Assembly: GCA_036654095.1 (NCBI GenBank)
Contig: JAVVSR010000015.1
Span: forward strand, 1 to 36,423
Length of the DNA stretch: 36,423 nucleotides
DNA from: JAVVSR01 sp036654095
GTDB taxonomy: Bacteria > Bacillota > Clostridia > Christensenellales > CAG-917
Direction of reading: 5' to 3'
The notes under the pieces are model-generated. The model searched no databases. It worked only from the letters and a program-made list of their open reading frames with translations, and had not been told where the DNA came from. The translations under genes were made by a program, and so were the position numbers. Of the stretch, positions 7,583-16,495 are shown one piece after another (position 1 is the first letter of the stretch; each line of letters starts with the position of its first letter).

Positions 7583-9072
7583 TAAATGTTGTTTCGTCAG
7601 ATGTTTCAAGAAAAAGCGACGAGTTGACGATAAAATCGGGAGTTTTATCAAAAACTTTGATGGATAATGCGGCGCGTAGTATTTTTAATTTTATTGTTTC
7701 AAATAACTTTCAAACTAAGAAGATTGCAATTATCTGCGGAAAAGGAAATAATGGCGGCGATGGCTATTGTTTGGCTTGCCAAATGCTGTCGGAAGGTATA
7801 TCGCACAAGGTTTTTGGATTTGCGGGGCATCGAAGTACCGATGCGCAGTATTATGCGCTTGAATATGAAAAAATGAACGGCAAAATTAATTTGCTTGATG
7901 ATGTCGAAAATTTTAATAATTTTGACGTCATTGTCGACGCGATTTTTGGAACAGGGCTGAATAAACCACTTGAGGGTGTTTATTTTGACACTATAAAAAA
8001 AGTTAATGAAAGCAAGGCATATGTAATTTCGGCAGATATTTCAAGCGGACTTAACGCTGATAATGGTTTAGTTGAGGGCATAGCCGTACGCGCTGATACG
8101 ACGGTTACTTTTCAAAGCGCAAAGCTGGGGCATTATTTGAATGACGGTCGAGATTATAGTGGCAAATTAGTAGTTTGCGATATAGGCATTAATCTGCTTG
8201 AGAAAACTGCCGAAGTTATAGAACAAAGTGATGTAAAAAAGTTTTTTGAACCAATGAAAATAAATTTGCACAAAGGGGACCTTGGAAAGTCGGCAATTAT
8301 TGGCGGAAGTAAAAATTTTATAGGCGCGCCGTGGCTTGCGTCAATGGGGACGTTTGCCTTGCGTGTTGGAAGCGGATTGTCATACTTGGGCATTCCTGAG
8401 TGTATATATGACGCCGTTTCGGATAAGGTTATCGACAATATAATTTATACATTTAAGTCGGACGACGGCGTAATTGAATTTGATGCGGAAGCGCTTGAAA
8501 AATTTGTGAACATTGATGCCTTAGCTATCGGCATGGGATTGGGCAAATGTGAGGATATTAATAAAATAGTTGAGTTTATGCTCAAAAAAAGCAGCGCTAA
8601 ACTGCTTCTTGATGCAGATGCGCTAAATTTGATTGATTTAAATTTACTAAAAAATCAACGCGGTAGAGTAGTTGTTACTCCTCACCCCAAGGAGTTTTCA
8701 AGGCTTATAAAAGTTGCGACTTGTGATATTTTGAAAAATCCAATCGAGTTGTCTAAGTCATTCGCTAAGCAGTATAATTGTGTGGTTTTGCTTAAGGGCG
8801 CAACGTCAATAATTACAGATGGCAAAGACGTTTTACTTAATATTAGCGGAACAGCGGGTATGGCAAAAGGTGGGAGCGGTGATTTGCTTGATGGCGTAAT
8901 AGTGGGGCTTATGGCGCGCGGTTTAAACAATTTTGAAGCCTGTTCTGTGGGCGCGTATATAGCTGGACGTAGCGCGGAAATTGCCGTTTTGCGAGGGGAT
9001 TTAAACAATTATTCAATGCTAGCGTCAGATAGAGTAGGCTTTATTACCTGTGCCGTAAACGAACTAGTTTAA
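7579..9072 (+). CDS. nnr: bifunctional NAD(P)H-hydrate epimerase / ADP-dependent NAD(P)H-hydrate dehydratase
   Basis: Repairs damaged, hydrated NADH and NADPH. The N-terminal domain (about 1-215) epimerises R- and S-NAD(P)HX and carries GKGNNGGDG (54-62) and DAIFGTGL. The C-terminal ribokinase-like domain (about 220-497) dehydrates S-NAD(P)HX and shows the HKGDLGKSAIIGGS start, LDADALN, TPHPKEF and the GGSGDLLDG nucleotide-binding turn. At 497 residues both domains are full length. GAGGAG precedes the ATG, which overlaps the recX stop by four bases and indicates translational coupling. A strong shared terminator follows at 9085-9122. Confidence 0.95.
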   Translation: MINVVSSDVSRKSDELTIKSGVLSKTLMDNAARSIFNFIVSNNFQTKKIAIICGKGNNGGDGYCLACQMLSEGISHKVFGFAGHRSTDAQYYALEYEKMNGKINLLDDVENFNNFDVIVDAIFGTGLNKPLEGVYFDTIKKVNESKAYVISADISSGLNADNGLVEGIAVRADTTVTFQSAKLGHYLNDGRDYSGKLVVCDIGINLLEKTAEVIEQSDVKKFFEPMKINLHKGDLGKSAIIGGSKNFIGAPWLASMGTFALRVGSGLSYLGIPECIYDAVSDKVIDNIIYTFKSDDGVIEFDAEALEKFVNIDALAIGMGLGKCEDINKIVEFMLKKSSAKLLLDADALNLIDLNLLKNQRGRVVVTPHPKEFSRLIKVATCDILKNPIELSKSFAKQYNCVVLLKGATSIITDGKDVLLNISGTAGMAKGGSGDLLDGVIVGLMARGLNNFEACSVGAYIAGRSAEIAVLRGDLNNYSMLASDRVGFITCAVNELV

Positions 9073-9084
9073 TAAAATAAGTAC

Positions 9085-9122
9085 AAAAAAGCGCGCTTGA
9101 CTTTTTGGCAAGCGCGCTTTTA
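9085..9122. terminator. bidirectional terminator between nnr and GH3 gene
   Basis: A GC-rich stem AAAAGCGCGCTTG / CAAGCGCGCTTTT with a 9-nt loop is flanked by an A run on the left and T on the right. It can end transcription of both convergent genes. Confidence 0.88.
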
Positions 9123-9139
9123 ATTTTGCATTTAAATTT

Positions 9140-11566
9140 CTATTTATTTTCTTTTTTAAAACCAGCCCTCAGTTTTTTAAATCCGCCTTTCTTTTTGTTT
9201 AACATATCAACTAGGCCTTGAACGGTCATTTGTGACAAAATCCCGCCAGTAAAACCACAAAATGAACGCAGTGGCATACTATGGATACTGTTAATTACCA
9301 TTGCTTTATTTTCGCTGCCACGGGTAACTAGTTTTGAGCCAAATGTTATAGTATTGCAAATAAAGCGACCAAGCCGAGTGATTACGATATCGCCAACGGT
9401 AGAGTTTTCGGTAAATTTTCCTCGTTCAATAGGCTTGTTTTGAGGTATAATTTCGCCGTATAACGACTCAAATTCTTCAAGAGGAATTTCCTTAGCGTCG
9501 CTAATATGATAATAAGTAGGGCAGCTAATTTCATAGTTGTCGAGGGTAGCCATTGGCGTAGACGATGTTACGTTTACTGTTTCGTGAAGTACCAAATCGC
9601 GACTAGATTTTCCAATAAGAATTTCATAATCGCCACTTTCCACGCACCAATCACTAATTTCAACATTATAAAATGCAAAGGCGCGACTATCAAGCGACAA
9701 TGTAATTGTTTTGCTTTCGTTTGGTTGTAAAAACACTTTTTCAAACCCTTTAAGTTCTTTTTCAGGCCTAAACACGGTTGACTTAATATCTTTTACATAT
9801 ACCTGCGCAATTTCACTGCCTGAAACTAGCCCGGTATTTTTAATTGTAAAAGATATGGATAAACCGTCGTTCTCGTTAATTTTAGATGATGAAAGCGTTA
9901 GGTTAGAGTATTCAAAGTTTGTGTAGCTTAGGCCAAAACCGAATGGAAAACGAACTTCTTTTTTCGCGCTGTCAAAGTAGCGATAGCCAACAAAAATACT
10001 TTCGCGATATTCAACCGTGCTAGGCCCCATAGGAAAGTAGGGCGAACAGATATTGTCTTTTAGTTGTTTAGGGAACGTTTCCGCAAGTTTACCGGAAGGG
10101 TTGACAGCGCCAAACAAAACATCGACGGCAGCTTCGCCCCCTGCCTGACCACCTAAATAAAGGTTAAGAAGAGCTGGAACGTTTTTAAGCCAAGGGAAAG
10201 TAACTGGTGAACCTCCAACAAAAACAACTATTGCATTTTTGTTGACTTTGGTAATTTCGTCAACGAGTTTATTGTGGCCGACAGGCAAATCCATATGCGT
10301 TCTATCAAAGCCTTCGCTTTCGTAAACGTCAGTAAGTCCAATCACAACAACTACTTTATCCTTGCCTTTTGCAAGTTCAACAGCTTGTTTAAGTAATTTT
10401 GGGTCATATCCGTCACCTTTAAGGTTATAGCCTTGAGCATACTCGTAGTTAATATTTTCAGCCTTGAGAGCATCTAAAATACTAACCAATTTATATGGAT
10501 TAATTCGGCTACTTCCTGAACCTTGATAACGCGAATGGTCGGCAAGTTTACCAATAATAGTAAGTTTTTCATTTTTATTTAAAGGCAAAATGTTGTTATC
10601 ATTTTTAAGCAAAACAGCGCTGCTTGATGCCACTGAACGCGCAAGTTTGTGATGTTCTTCATAATCACATTTAAATGTTTTGTCAATAGCTTCATAGCTT
10701 CGTTCAACATACTCTAAAATTCGTTCAACAACTTTATCTAAGTCGGCCACGCTTAAGCGACCATCGCTGATTGCTTTCAAAATATTTCGGTCATTCATAC
10801 CGCCGTTACCGGGCATTTCTAAATCCATACCTGCGAGTATCCCTTCAACGCGATTGTTGACCGCGCCCCAGTCGCTAACAACGATACCTTTAAAGCCCCA
10901 TTCATTGCGTAAAATTTCCGTCAATAAATGCGCGTTGTCCGAAAGATATTTGCCATTTAAGCGATTGTACGAACACATAATTTGCGAAGGTTGCGCGCGT
11001 TTGACAGTCATTTCAAAAGAGGGCAGATATATTTCGCGTAAGGCTCGTTCATCAATGCGAGCATCAATAGACATACGAATATGCTCCTGATTGTTTGCGC
11101 AAAAATGTTTTAATGAAGTGCCGACTTTTTTGCTTTGAACGCCTTGTACATAATTTGTTGCCATTTCGCCCGAGAGATAAGGGTCTTCGGAAAAATATTC
11201 AAAGTTGCGCCCGCATAGTGGCGAACGTTTTATGTTTGTGCCGGGGCCTAAAACTGTTGAAACACCTTGGTCGACAGCTTCTTCAGCAATCGCTTGTCCA
11301 ACTTTAAAAAGCAAATCCCTATCCCACGAACTAGCCAATGTAACCGCGGTAGGAAAACAAGTGGACGGACGGCTTTGTTTCATAACATTTGTAACGCCGC
11401 CTTTCCCTTCGATTTCATTTCTAAGCCCGTGAGGTCCGTCGGTCATTCTAACAGACGGAATGCTTAATCTATCAATAGGTTTTGTATTCCAAAAGGTCAG
11501 GCCACTACAAAGAGACGCCTTTTCTTCAAGAGTCAATTCGGCTAAAAGTTTTTTAATATTATTCAT
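9140..11566 (-). CDS. glycoside hydrolase family 3 beta-glucosidase
   Basis: An 808-residue exo-acting glycosidase that probably releases glucose from beta-glucosides or short cello-oligosaccharides. It has no signal peptide, so a cytoplasmic location is likely. The N-terminal TIM barrel carries KHF (153-155), CSYNRLNG and the nucleophile aspartate D232 in GIVVSDWGA. The alpha/beta sandwich domain follows (about 315-530, SGSSRINP, GGQAGGEA), then a fibronectin type III-like domain (about 575-670), and a family-typical tail of about 110 residues ending in a lysine-rich stretch. GGAGG precedes the ATG. It is monocistronic, with its own promoter at 11602-11630 and no transporter next to it. Exact substrate is unknown; xylosidase or other beta-glycosidase activity cannot be excluded. 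Confidence 0.93.
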   Translation of the reverse strand: MNNIKKLLAELTLEEKASLCSGLTFWNTKPIDRLSIPSVRMTDGPHGLRNEIEGKGGVTNVMKQSRPSTCFPTAVTLASSWDRDLLFKVGQAIAEEAVDQGVSTVLGPGTNIKRSPLCGRNFEYFSEDPYLSGEMATNYVQGVQSKKVGTSLKHFCANNQEHIRMSIDARIDERALREIYLPSFEMTVKRAQPSQIMCSYNRLNGKYLSDNAHLLTEILRNEWGFKGIVVSDWGAVNNRVEGILAGMDLEMPGNGGMNDRNILKAISDGRLSVADLDKVVERILEYVERSYEAIDKTFKCDYEEHHKLARSVASSSAVLLKNDNNILPLNKNEKLTIIGKLADHSRYQGSGSSRINPYKLVSILDALKAENINYEYAQGYNLKGDGYDPKLLKQAVELAKGKDKVVVVIGLTDVYESEGFDRTHMDLPVGHNKLVDEITKVNKNAIVVFVGGSPVTFPWLKNVPALLNLYLGGQAGGEAAVDVLFGAVNPSGKLAETFPKQLKDNICSPYFPMGPSTVEYRESIFVGYRYFDSAKKEVRFPFGFGLSYTNFEYSNLTLSSSKINENDGLSISFTIKNTGLVSGSEIAQVYVKDIKSTVFRPEKELKGFEKVFLQPNESKTITLSLDSRAFAFYNVEISDWCVESGDYEILIGKSSRDLVLHETVNVTSSTPMATLDNYEISCPTYYHISDAKEIPLEEFESLYGEIIPQNKPIERGKFTENSTVGDIVITRLGRFICNTITFGSKLVTRGSENKAMVINSIHSMPLRSFCGFTGGILSQMTVQGLVDMLNKKKGGFKKLRAGFKKENK

Positions 11567-11601
11567 AATACCTCCGCATAGCGCATGATAAAATCATATT
11601 A

Positions 11602-11630
11602 ATTTTACCATAAACAACGTTATTTTGCAA
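11602..11630 (-). promoter_or_regulatory. promoter of GH3 beta-glucosidase gene
   Basis: On the minus strand TTGCAA (plus 11625-11630), 17 bp and TAAAAT (plus 11602-11607), with an extended -10 (TGG before the box). The start codon lies 35 bp downstream of the -10 box. Confidence 0.7.
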
Positions 11631-11667
11631 TCGTAAATAACAAAAAGAATATATATTTGCGCTAAAA

Positions 11668-11684
11668 TTGTTTAACGATAACAA
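11668..11684. promoter_or_regulatory. possible operator upstream of GH3 gene
   Basis: TTGTT and AACAA form 5-bp inverted arms around a 7-bp centre containing CG, 38 bp upstream of the GH3 -35 box. The shape recalls LacI-family or cre-type sites but does not match the cre consensus well. Confidence 0.25.
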
Positions 11685-11748
11685 AAATATAATCAAACAC
11701 CTTATTTTATAAAAAAATGGTATACGTTTGTAAATTGTCTTCTAACAG

Positions 11749-11777
11749 TTTACAGCTATATAATATTATGTTATAAT
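11749..11777 (+). promoter_or_regulatory. sigma-A promoter of pgsA operon
   Basis: TTTACA (11749-11754), 17-bp spacer and TATAAT (11772-11777), 32 bp upstream of the pgsA start codon. Confidence 0.8.
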
Positions 11778-11809
11778 ATACGAAATCTTAGCATTTTGAG
11801 GAGAATTAT

Positions 11810-12508
11810 ATGGACGATAACGGAAATAGCAAAATCGTTTTTAAGAAAGAGGATATTTTTCTTATTCCAAATATTATTACCTATTTTAGGATGTTGTGCA
11901 TTCCCGTATTTGTTACATTGTGTCTTGTCGGGGGGCTGAGAGAAAATTCGGGCGCGCTAATATATTGGTCGTTAGCAATTTTTGCCATCGCGGCCGCGTC
12001 TGATTTAGTTGATGGTAAAATTGCGCGAAAGTACAATATGATTTCCGATATTGGCAAGGTATTTGACCCTTTAGCGGATAAGCTTATGCACATATCGGCA
12101 ATGCTTTGTTTGACAATTATTGGTTTTCTTCCGTGGTATTTTATTGTTTTGGTTGCAGTAAAGGAGCTTTTAATGATAACGCTGTCACCTGTGCTATTAA
12201 AGCGAAAAATAGTCATACAAGCTGTCTTTGCGGGGAAAATCGCTTCGGCGGTGATGTCGTTTGGTGTAATGGCGGCATTTTTCCACCCGATATTATGCAA
12301 ATTTTGGAGCTTTAACGTATTAGGTTATGTCGCTAGTTTTGATTGGATTGCAACAGCGGTAGGTTGCGTGTTGTCAATTTACGCGCTTATTACTTATTTT
12401 ATTATGATGTTAAACGCTTTAAAACAATTTAATATTGATTTAGCAGCTGGCAAGGTGGACAAATTCGGCAACCGCTTAGACGCGTCGGATAAGGAAGTAA
12501 AACACTAA
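11810..12508 (+). CDS. pgsA: CDP-diacylglycerol--glycerol-3-phosphate 3-phosphatidyltransferase
   Basis: An integral membrane enzyme that makes phosphatidylglycerol phosphate, the first committed step to phosphatidylglycerol and cardiolipin. The CDP-alcohol phosphatidyltransferase signature is complete: D65, D68-G69, A72-R73, G82, D86 and D90 in ASDLVDGKIARKYNMISDIG and the residues after it. About five to six hydrophobic segments span the 232 residues, with a charged C-terminal tail. Related CDP-alcohol transferases use other acceptors, but length and neighbours fit PgsA. TGAGGAG precedes the ATG. The stop TAA shares one base with the next ATG (TAATG), so translation is coupled. Confidence 0.93.
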   Translation: MDDNGNSKIVFKKEDIFLIPNIITYFRMLCIPVFVTLCLVGGLRENSGALIYWSLAIFAIAAASDLVDGKIARKYNMISDIGKVFDPLADKLMHISAMLCLTIIGFLPWYFIVLVAVKELLMITLSPVLLKRKIVIQAVFAGKIASAVMSFGVMAAFFHPILCKFWSFNVLGYVASFDWIATAVGCVLSIYALITYFIMMLNALKQFNIDLAAGKVDKFGNRLDASDKEVKH

Positions 12509-12735
12509 TGTTTGAGGGCTTTTTTAGTGATGTTTCGGGTAATATCGCAATATGGGCATCAAATCCGATGCATATTGTTGGTGTTACATTTATGTTAGCA
12601 AGTTTTTTGATACTGCTGTTTGCGGGTAAAATTAATAAAAAAATAAATAAAAAGAGGGAAGGCGACTTTACTTTAACGATTAAAGCAATTTGTTTAAGTA
12701 TTGTTGTTGTTTCAGCTTTTTTGACAGTATTATAG
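12508..12735 (+). CDS. small two-helix membrane protein of unknown function
   Basis: 75 residues with two predicted transmembrane helices (about 20-42 and 58-75) joined by a lysine-rich, probably cytoplasmic loop (KINKKINKKREGD). I do not recognise a family. The start overlaps the pgsA stop (TAATG) and a weak AAGGA lies upstream; valS begins 9 bp after its stop. This tight packing argues that it is a real, translated gene, perhaps acting with PgsA at the membrane, which is inference only. Confidence 0.72.
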   Translation: MFEGFFSDVSGNIAIWASNPMHIVGVTFMLASFLILLFAGKINKKINKKREGDFTLTIKAICLSIVVVSAFLTVL

Positions 12736-12744
12736 AGGTTATAT

Positions 12745-15372
12745 ATGAAAATGGAAAAAACTTATCAGCCGTCCGAATTTGAACAGAAAATTTACGAATA
12801 TTGGACTAAAAACAAATTATTTGAGGCTCATCCTAACAAAAAAAAGGAGCCGTTTACTATACTTATGCCACCCCCTAATGTGACAGGTCAACTTCATATG
12901 GGACACGCGCTTGACAATACAATTCAAGATATAATAATACGATTTAAGCGTATGGATGGTTTTGAAGCATTATGGCTTCCGGGGACTGACCACGCAAGTA
13001 TCGCCACCGAGTTGAAAATTGTTGAGCAGATGAAAAAAGAGGGCTTAACTAAAAATGATGTCGGCCGTGACGGCTTTTTGGAGCGCGCTTGGGATTGGAC
13101 TCATAAATATGGCGGCAGAATTGTTGAACAGCAAAAAAGGCTTGGGTCGTCGTGTGATTGGTCGCGACAGGCTTTCACTATGGATGACAATTTAAGTCGT
13201 TCGGTATTAGATGTATTTATTAAGCTTTACGAAAAGGGTTTAATTTATCGCGGAGATAGGATTATAAACTGGTGTCCGGGGTGTCATACAGCGCTTTCCG
13301 ACGCAGAGGTTGAGTACAGCGAGAAGGCAGGTTTTTTGTGGCATTTTAAATATCCAATTAAAGATAGCGACAAATTTATCGTGATTGCGACCACTCGTCC
13401 AGAAACAATGCTTGGAGATACTGCTGTTGCGGTGAACCCAGACGACCCTCGTTATAAAGATTTGATTGGAAAAACATTGATTTTACCATTAGTTAATCGT
13501 GAAATTCCGCTTGTTGGCGATTCGTATTGTGAAATCGGATTCGGTACGGGCGCAGTTAAAATTACGCCAGCCCACGACCCTAACGATTTTGAAGTTGGTT
13601 TAAGGCATAAACTTGCCGTTATTCGCGTTATGGATGACAGCGGCGTTATGAATGAAAACGCGGGCGAATATAAAGGCCTTTCAAGAGAAGACGCTCGTGA
13701 AAAAATTGTTGAAGATATGCAAAAACTTGGCCTTGTTGAAAAAATTGAACCATATCAACATAATGTTGGCGAGTGCTATCGTTGCAATAATATTGTTGAG
13801 CCGATTGTGTCTAAACAATGGTTTGTATCAATGAAACCTTTAGCTAAACCCGCTATTAAAGCGGTTAAAACTAAAAAAATTGAATTTATACCTCAACGAT
13901 TTGACAAGACATATTTTAATTGGATGGAAAACATTAAGGATTGGTGCATTTCTCGTCAGCTGTGGTGGGGGCATCGTATCCCGGCATATTACTGTTCTGA
14001 CTGTGGCGAAATGGTTGTCGCAAAAGCTATGCCAACAGTGTGTCCCAAATGCGGAGGCGTTCATTTTAAACAAGACGAAGATGTTTTGGATACTTGGTTT
14101 TCAAGTGCGCTTTGGCCGTTTTCAACACTCGGCTACCCGAGCGAAACTGCCGATTTAAAATATTTTTATCCGACGAGCGTATTAGTCACCGCGTATGATA
14201 TAATTTTCTTTTGGGTTGCGCGAATGATTTTTAGCGGAATTGAATTTATGAATGAAATTCCGTTTTCAGAAGTTCTTATCCACGGGTTGGTTCGTGACGC
14301 GCAGGGCAGAAAAATGAGTAAGTCACTCAATAATGGCGTTGACCCACTGCAAATTATTGATAAATACGGCGCGGATACCTTAAGATTTTCGCTTGCGTCA
14401 GGCATTGCTCCTGGTAGCGATACTCGTTTTATTGAAGAAAAGGTCGAGTCTGCGAGAAACTTTATGAACAAAATTTGGAACGCAAGCCGTTTTGTCATTA
14501 TGAATACCGAGGGCAAGGCAATTAAAAACATAGCGGATATACGCTTAAATAACGCCGACAAATGGATTATGTCAAAACTTAACAACGTCATTAAGGAAGC
14601 GACGGTCAATTTAAATAAATACGAAATTGGACTTGCTACATCTAAGATGTATGACTTTGTTTGGAATGACTTTTGCGATTGGTATATTGAGGCGTCAAAA
14701 CCAATGCTTTATGGTACAAATGAGCGCGCTCGCACTAATTCGTTGACGGTTTTAAACTATGTTCTGGATACTGTTTTACGATTGCTGCATCCAGTTATTC
14801 CGTTTATCACAGAGGAAATTTATCAGGCATTGCCAACGCATAAAAAACAACCATTGATGACGCAAAGTTGGCCACGTTACAATAAAAAATATAACTATAA
14901 AGCCGAAAGGGAAAACTTTGAAGGCATTATGGAAATTATCAAAGCTATTCGTAATATCCGTTCAGAGATGGGTGTTATTCCGTCAAAGCGCATTAAAATC
15001 TATTTAAAAGCAAACAAGGATAAGTGCGCGATTGAGAAGTTGGAACTTTATATTGAAAAGCTTGCCGGCGTAAATGAAGTTGTTTTAATTGATGAAAAGC
15101 CAAATGAAGAAAAGTTGTCGTCTTTAGTGACAGAGTATGCTGAAGTGTTTATCCCGTTAGGCGAGTTGATAGATGCGGAAAAGGAAATTGCGCGTTTAAA
15201 GAAAGAGTTGGAAATTGTGATAGCTGAAATTGAACGAGGCAATAAAATGTTGGCAAACGCTGGATTTGTGGCAAAAGCACCGCAACAACTTATTGACAAG
15301 GAAAATGAAAAGTTGTTGAAAAACTCTGATAAAAAACAAAAGTTGGAAGCTAGAATAAATGAACTTAGCTAA
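12745..15372 (+). CDS. valS: valyl-tRNA synthetase
   Basis: A class I synthetase that charges tRNA-Val and edits mischarged threonine. At 875 residues it is full length. PPPNVTGQLHMGHAL holds the HIGH motif (51-54), and GRKMSKS (KMSKS at 523-527) closes the active site. The CP1 editing domain lies between, with TTRPETMLGDTA. Cysteine pairs CPGC and CSDC/CPKC look like zinc knuckles. The anticodon-binding domain follows, and the C-terminal about 65 residues form the ValS coiled-coil arm (EKEIARLKKELEIV). AGAGG precedes the ATG. There is no T-box leader, so expression depends on the pgsA promoter or an unseen one. A hairpin terminator follows at 15452. Confidence 0.97.
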   Translation: MKMEKTYQPSEFEQKIYEYWTKNKLFEAHPNKKKEPFTILMPPPNVTGQLHMGHALDNTIQDIIIRFKRMDGFEALWLPGTDHASIATELKIVEQMKKEGLTKNDVGRDGFLERAWDWTHKYGGRIVEQQKRLGSSCDWSRQAFTMDDNLSRSVLDVFIKLYEKGLIYRGDRIINWCPGCHTALSDAEVEYSEKAGFLWHFKYPIKDSDKFIVIATTRPETMLGDTAVAVNPDDPRYKDLIGKTLILPLVNREIPLVGDSYCEIGFGTGAVKITPAHDPNDFEVGLRHKLAVIRVMDDSGVMNENAGEYKGLSREDAREKIVEDMQKLGLVEKIEPYQHNVGECYRCNNIVEPIVSKQWFVSMKPLAKPAIKAVKTKKIEFIPQRFDKTYFNWMENIKDWCISRQLWWGHRIPAYYCSDCGEMVVAKAMPTVCPKCGGVHFKQDEDVLDTWFSSALWPFSTLGYPSETADLKYFYPTSVLVTAYDIIFFWVARMIFSGIEFMNEIPFSEVLIHGLVRDAQGRKMSKSLNNGVDPLQIIDKYGADTLRFSLASGIAPGSDTRFIEEKVESARNFMNKIWNASRFVIMNTEGKAIKNIADIRLNNADKWIMSKLNNVIKEATVNLNKYEIGLATSKMYDFVWNDFCDWYIEASKPMLYGTNERARTNSLTVLNYVLDTVLRLLHPVIPFITEEIYQALPTHKKQPLMTQSWPRYNKKYNYKAERENFEGIMEIIKAIRNIRSEMGVIPSKRIKIYLKANKDKCAIEKLELYIEKLAGVNEVVLIDEKPNEEKLSSLVTEYAEVFIPLGELIDAEKEIARLKKELEIVIAEIERGNKMLANAGFVAKAPQQLIDKENEKLLKNSDKKQKLEARINELS

Positions 15373-15451
15373 TAACGGCATAATTTAATACGTATATTAA
15401 AATATAGGTTAATAAGCATAATAATATCAATGATTAATTTATAAATATTTT

Positions 15452-15485
15452 AAAGGCCACATAAAAATGTGACCTTTATTTTTTG
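15452..15485 (+). terminator. terminator after valS
   Basis: AAAGGCCACA / TGTGACCTTT form a 9-bp stem with one C-A mismatch and a short A-rich loop, followed by ATTTTTT. It also lies downstream of the minus-strand radical SAM gene and may serve it too. Confidence 0.75.
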
Positions 15486-15515
15486 ATAATGTTATTGTAA
15501 ATTAACAATAAATAT

Positions 15516-16367
15516 TTAAGTAAAATCTGGAATATATATGTCGCTTGCAGAAGTTAAATCTTGTATAAAGCCCTCGGTTATATTAAGTTTTTCAAGTTCT
15601 AAAACTACTCTTTTGTATTCAAGCGCGGTAATGGTTCTATTAATTTCAGGTATCGTCGAAACGTTTTGTGGGGTATATTGACTCATAACTGATAGCAGCG
15701 CGCGACCCTTAAAATTTTGCGCAAAGACGTTTAAAACATCTAATGAATTTTGGATATAGTGTGGAATAATTAAGTGTCTAACGATTACGCCTTTTTTAAT
15801 TAAACCGTCTTGTATTTGTGGAGTTCCAACTTGATTGCACATTTCGTCAATAGCTTTAAAAGCATACTTAAAATAATCATTTCGTTTAGATAAAGCAAAC
15901 GAAATGCAGTCATCAACATATTTTAGGTCAGGCAAATAAACGTCAATATAGCCATTTAACAATTTAATTGTTTCAGCCGTTTCATAGCCACTTGTGTTGT
16001 AAATTATCGGATTTTTGGGTTTATATATATTTAATGCCGCTATTATTTCGTTTACATACGGAGTAGGGCTAACAAGGTTTATGTTTAATGAGGTTTCGTC
16101 AAGTTCTTTAAAAATTTCAGCAAGTCGGTTGGTAGTTATAGCCTCGCATGAAGGCGCCCGACTTATCTTATGATTTTGACAAAATAAGCACCGCATAGTG
16201 CAGCCCGAAAAAAACACCGCGCCCGAACCTTTAGTTCCGCTTATTACAGGTTCTTCCCAAAAGTGAAGGCCATAGCGGGCAACATAAATTTTGTCGTCAA
16301 TTAAACATCGTCCGACAGTATTTGCGCGGTCAATATTGCATCGATTAGGGCATAAGTTACAAATCAT
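15516..16367 (-). CDS. PflX-like radical SAM protein
   Basis: A 283-residue soluble radical SAM enzyme related to pyruvate formate-lyase activating enzymes (the PflX group). The 4Fe-4S/SAM motif is C56-x3-C60-x2-C63 in FSGCTMRCLFCQNH. A second cysteine set, C3, C6, C10 and C21 (CNLCPNRCNID...GRC), is typical of this subgroup and may hold a further cluster. GTKGSGAVFFSG precedes the motif. No glycyl radical enzyme gene is adjacent, so the substrate is unknown. TTTTAAAAGGAAATC gives an AAGGA site before the ATG. Confidence 0.88.
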   Translation of the reverse strand: MICNLCPNRCNIDRANTVGRCLIDDKIYVARYGLHFWEEPVISGTKGSGAVFFSGCTMRCLFCQNHKISRAPSCEAITTNRLAEIFKELDETSLNINLVSPTPYVNEIIAALNIYKPKNPIIYNTSGYETAETIKLLNGYIDVYLPDLKYVDDCISFALSKRNDYFKYAFKAIDEMCNQVGTPQIQDGLIKKGVIVRHLIIPHYIQNSLDVLNVFAQNFKGRALLSVMSQYTPQNVSTIPEINRTITALEYKRVVLELEKLNITEGFIQDLTSASDIYIPDFT

Positions 16368-16385
16368 TTTGATTTCCTTTTAAAA

Positions 16386-16436
16386 GTAACACACATTTTT
16401 ACCATTTTTAATGTATTATGTTGCTATAAGTGTTAC
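16386..16436. promoter_or_regulatory. widely spaced inverted repeat between divergent genes
   Basis: GTAACAC (16386-16392) and GTGTTAC (16430-16436) are perfect inverse complements 37 bp apart. They lie between the radical SAM gene and the membrane gene pair, and the right arm falls inside the spacer of the plus-strand promoter. This could be a shared operator; it is not proven. Confidence 0.35.
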
Positions 16437-16449
16437 AATATAGTATAAT
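16421..16449 (+). promoter_or_regulatory. sigma-A promoter of membrane-protein pair
   Basis: TTGCTA (16421-16426), 17 bp and TATAAT (16444-16449), 46 bp upstream of the first membrane gene. Confidence 0.72.
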
Positions 16450-16495
16450 ATAAATTGTATTTTTGCAAGCTATTTTGCATAATTTGAGGTAGTTT

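Noticed and set aside
12736..12745. T-box leaders before tyrS and valS
   Set aside because: Neither gene has enough upstream non-coding DNA, and no T-box core motif is seen.
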